A DNA stretch of 64,000 nt from Annona cherimola (Eukaryota; Streptophyta; Magnoliopsida; Magnoliales; Annonaceae): positions 102,986,095 through 103,050,094 of the forward strand of contig CM059971.1 in assembly GCA_030490835.1 (NCBI GenBank), written 5' to 3'. A program made the translations under genes and the position numbers. The notes below the pieces were generated by a model that saw nothing but the letters and a program-made list of their open reading frames with translations, ran no database searches and was not told the DNA's origin. Shown piece after piece: positions 60,701 to 64,000 of this stretch (position 1 is the stretch's first letter; each line of letters starts with the position of its first letter).

Positions 60701-61375
60701 AGCGTAGTGAATTTGTTCCATTTGCTCTATCACTACATAAGTGCCTTGAGACATGCCAATAAGAACCACCCACAACATCAGCATGCTACGTAAAGCAAAG
60801 CCAAATGTTTTGGAAGGACGAAGGACTATGACAAGAAATCCAAATCAAACCCAGAGAATTAGAAAGATAGGATCTTTACGCCCAAAATCATGTCAGCACA
60901 CACTCCACCTCCGCTGGAGTTGCGAATAAAGCTCATGCATGACGCAGTATAACGAACTGCTACACTCGAACTGAGCAGAAGAAAATACGAAAAGGAAAGA
61001 GCTTTCCAACATCACGAAGAACCCACAAACAATCCCAAACCGGCCTTGTAGCCGGTAGCAAAAACAAGCTAAAAACGTAGGAATTTCCAGAACTAGATGC
61101 AATTCCAGTCAGAGCAAAGAGGCAGTGAGCTAACCGGAATCCGGTGGATTGTCGCGGTTCTTCTTTCCCATTGCTCTCACTGCAAGGGATCGGTACGCAG
61201 GGGACTTGGGTCTCGACGCCCTCGTCTCATCCCCCGCTGGGTAACCACCCACCTTGATCATCAAATTTCCACAGAAGCTCCTCTCGGAGCATGTATTCTT
61301 GTGCGGCAAAGGCGCGATCTTTGGCGAGAGGAGGCCGCGGCTGGCGTTGTTGAGATTCAGAGACCACAGATCCAT
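57759..61375 (-). CDS. AlgH/UPF0301 (DUF179) domain protein, likely plastid
   Basis: Three minus-strand exons, 61135-61375, 58737-58864 and 57759-58439, join in frame to about 349 residues. Exon 1 starts MDLWSLNLNN and is rich in Ser, Arg and Lys, fitting a plastid transit peptide; it ends AMGKKNRDNPPDSG. Exon 2 holds a polar His/Asp/Ser stretch, then DWRTFRANLVAREQ. Exon 3 carries the AlgH domain: PETGCVLVATEKLD, RTVVLLLKSG, GPFGVILNRPLH, LHFGGPLDASMFLLKTG and DFRFFVGYSGWQLDQLRDEI. It matches plant proteins such as At1g33780. The biochemical function of the family is unsettled. All introns are GT-AG; intron 1 is 2.27 kb. An upstream in-frame Met (codon at 61408) would add 11 residues; I chose the later Met because MDLW is typical of plant relatives. 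Confidence 0.92.
58865..61134. other. Intron 1 of the AlgH gene
   Basis: This 2.27-kb intron contains no exon or repeat that I can support. Confidence 0.6.
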
Positions 61376-62080
61376 GCCCCCCTCCACCCTTCTGAAACCA
61401 GTATACAAGGATTTTCCCAGGAAAAGGCCAAAATTCTGTGATTTTGGGAAGAAAAAATCGGAGAATGGAGGGAGAAAAAAGGGAACGGATATATATGAAA
61501 ACAGATGGGGAGTGAGAGATGGAATATGCTCAGTAACTGCTTCCTCCTGCGCAATTTAGATTTTTTATGAAGGTTTTGACTAACATGAGCTGAGTTGGAA
61601 GGGTAAGCACTCGAGTCCATAGTTGTACCTGCCTCCATCTTCGTTGATCACAAGAATGGAATTTTTCTGGAAAAATCGGTTCCATTCATATGTCGAATTT
61701 TTCCACGAATTTTCAATATTCATGAAACGATGCATCCCCAAATAGCCAATATGACATGTATAAGAGAATTTCATGGTAAGAAAGATGTTGAGGTTGTTAT
61801 TCACAGTTTTCGTGTGCTAGCTAGCATGGTCCAGCTGATCAATCTTTTTTGAGACCATCGCGTTTTGGTTGTAATTATAAAACAATTAGAGAGGTCACAT
61901 CATTACGTAGAATGACGATCGTAGCCCAGAATTGCAAACAGAGCTTTAGTCAGAAAAAGTTTTTCGACATTTGCACTGCATATGGACGAGCAAGCTCTCG
62001 TATCTTCTGCTTTTTAAGCATCAGGGTATGTTTGCTAAATTTTAAAAAAATTTAGTTTAGAAGTTTTTAAAATAAAAGAA

Positions 62081-62540
62081 AGGATTATTTCTAAATATAC
62101 CACTGTATTTGACATTAATTCCAAATATACCTACTATGTTTTTAAAATTTTAAATATACCTACTAGGGTTGCATTTAATCCTAAAAATACACATTTCGTG
62201 AGTTAATATCGTTAGAGGATATATGAAATTACTAATATGTCCCTTAAATTTAGGACAAATTTAGAAAAATTGAATGTTATAACTTACTAATACCCTAATT
62301 GCACAAGAATTCAAAATTTAAAGCACATTAATTTCGTTTTCTCGTTATTCATTTCATTATTTGTTGTTTTACAGCATGGGTATATTAGGTATTTAAAAAT
62401 TTTAACTGATAGTTTTTTACGGAATGGGCATTTTTGAGATTAAATACAAACGTAATGGGTATATTTGAGATTTTGAAAACGTAATAGGTATATTTGAAAT
62501 TAAGGTCAAACGTAGTGGGTATATTTGAAAATAACCCTAA
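62081..62540. mobile_element. Foldback MITE, copy 2 of the AATATACC family
   Basis: The left arm starts AGGATTATTTCTAAATATAC and includes AATTCCAAATATACCTAC; the right arm ends GGGTATATTTGAAAATAACC. It shares arms and internal phrases (CAGGGTATTAGTGAGTTATA-type text, inverted) with 31731-32179, but the two copies are in different local orientations. Confidence 0.72.
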
Positions 62541-62549
62541 AAAAATAAT

Positions 62550-64000
62550 ATAACATAATAAGAGTAATGATGAAAAGTAAAAAGAATAAATTAAAATAGA
62601 TAGGTTAAATGTATAAGAGTTTAGTAAAAATAATTAAAAATATGGTAATTATATAGAAATAATTAATTAATTAATTAAAATTAAGATAGCATGAAGGGTA
62701 AATAATTAAAAAATAAGATAGCATGAAAGGTGAAAAGTTTTAATTTGAAAAGTTATAATTTAAAATATTTAGCTATAATTTAAAATATTTTTTGGTCAAA
62801 CAAACATCCCCAAACCTAAATGTCTTGTGGTCTTTCCCTCTAATATTGGTGGTAAGAGAGAGAAGAAGAAATGGTATATTTGGAAAATGATAAAATTTGG
62901 ATGAAAAATCTTTTGTATAAGAAGTCTTTGAAATATGAGAAAATGATGTTATATGATATAAGTAATTATGATAAGTAAAGATAATTAAGTTAAAATAGAT
63001 AAGTTGGTTCTATAGGTAGTTGTGTAAAAATGATTGAAAAGTAAGATAGTTGTATAAAAAATGTAAAAAATTAATTAAAAATAGGATAATTATGGGAGTA
63101 AAAAGTTTTAAATGTTATATGAATCGAGTATGTCTGAGAAGCAATAAAACTTTTGATAAAAAGTTTTTTGAATAAAAGATTTTAAAATGGGAGAAAACAA
63201 TGTGGTACGATAGATGTAATAATTAGGAGTAAAGAAAATAAAATTAAAATAGATTGGTTAGATGAACATGTAATTGTTTAGAAATGATTGAAAAAAGGGT
63301 AGTTGTATTGGAAGATGTAAAAAATAATTAAAAAATAGAATATTTGTGGAAAGTAAAAAATTTTAAATCGAAAAGTTTTAGTATGAAAAGTTATAGGCTT
63401 TACCAAACACCAGGGCGTGTTTGACATTCTATGGAACTTATCGAGCTAAAACTTTTTATTCTCCATAACAACCCTTTTTAAATTTTTTGTACAATTATTT
63501 TACTTTTAACTATTTCTCCACAACTACCTATATAACTATTCTATCTATTTTAATTTTTTTCTTTATTTGTCATCATTACCCTTATAATATAATATCACTT
63601 CTCCCCTTTTAAAAACTTTTATACCAAAAAAATTTCATTTAAAAGTTTTATCAAATACCAAATAAATCCCAAATTTAAAAATAAGATCCAATAACAAGGA
63701 ACCAAAGTTTCAATATTGTTCGACAACCCAGAAATATCTTTTTTAGGATTGTTTGGGAAGTGATAAAAAATTTTATGAAAAAAATTTAGTATAAAAGTTG
63801 TTAAATTAGTAAAAAAAAAATTGATGTGAAGTAATAGGGGTAATGATGAAATGTAGAGGAAATAAAATTAAAATAGATAGATTAGTTGTATAGATATTTG
63901 TGTAAAAATGATTAAAAATAAAGTAGTTGTATAGAAAGATATGAAAAAATAATTTTAAAATATGATAATAATAAATAATGAAAAGTTTTAGATTAAATAG
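62550..64000. mobile_element. Cluster of about five MITEs of the 9929 family
   Basis: Approximate spans are 62550-62815, 62868-63120, 63125-63408, 63411-63665 (inverted) and 63747-64000, running off the edge. Each has AATAAAATTAAAATAGAT, then GATTGAAAA-GTAG-TTGTAT and terminal AAAAGTTTTA with TTTGG/CCAAAC ends, or the inverse. Copies three and four meet head to head near 63410 at CCAAACACCAGGGCGTGTTT. None encodes protein. Confidence 0.65.

Overview
The window is nuclear DNA of a flowering plant. It is AT-rich, its genes have GT-AG introns, and a few genes sit among dense transposon debris. Encoded proteins match angiosperm families: an organellar PPR protein, mitochondrial L-galactono-1,4-lactone dehydrogenase, an MGC-type CDK-like kinase and a plant AlgH/UPF0301 protein. 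I cannot name the species.

Layout. 1-5574: 5' half of a minus-strand Ty3/gypsy Tat-like retrotransposon, made of gag start, a 3.4-kb leader, primer site and LTR. 6916-10484: remains of two host genes, exon 1 of a dsRNA-binding (DRB) gene and several exons of a cyclopropane-fatty-acid synthase gene; a MITE sits inside one exon. 10964-about 16480: a decayed LTR of the same Tat-like family on the plus strand, split by a 2,777-bp solo LTR with a perfect 5-bp target duplication. 16879-28600: AT-rich DNA with foldback elements, a roughly 55-bp minisatellite (23437-25770) and a higher-order repeat (26380-27515).

Genes. 28606-30738 (-): intronless PLS-class PPR gene. 34975-38928 (+): GLDH in six exons. 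41592-47612 (+): kinase in eight exons with a short upstream ORF. 57759-61375 (-): three-exon AlgH-domain gene. These four look intact and unrelated in function; only GLDH (last step of ascorbate synthesis) has a firm biochemical role.

Between and after the genes: an 804-bp non-autonomous hAT-like element with an 8-bp TSD (33429-34232); about nine MITE copies separated by (TA)n tracts (49350-52440); a diverged tandem duplication followed by an unrecognised ORF (54660-56632); and a MITE cluster reaching the right edge. At least four tiny insertions of 16-32 bases, mostly poly(T)/poly(A) next to GAT/ATC and flanked by 10-17-bp direct repeats, point to a retroposon family leaving extremely truncated copies. 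The retrotransposon leader also carries five copies of a two-tier hairpin whose stems change in a compensating way in one copy.

Exon borders were placed by reading splice sites, frame and family conservation by eye. Borders of old repeats are approximate unless a target duplication is quoted.
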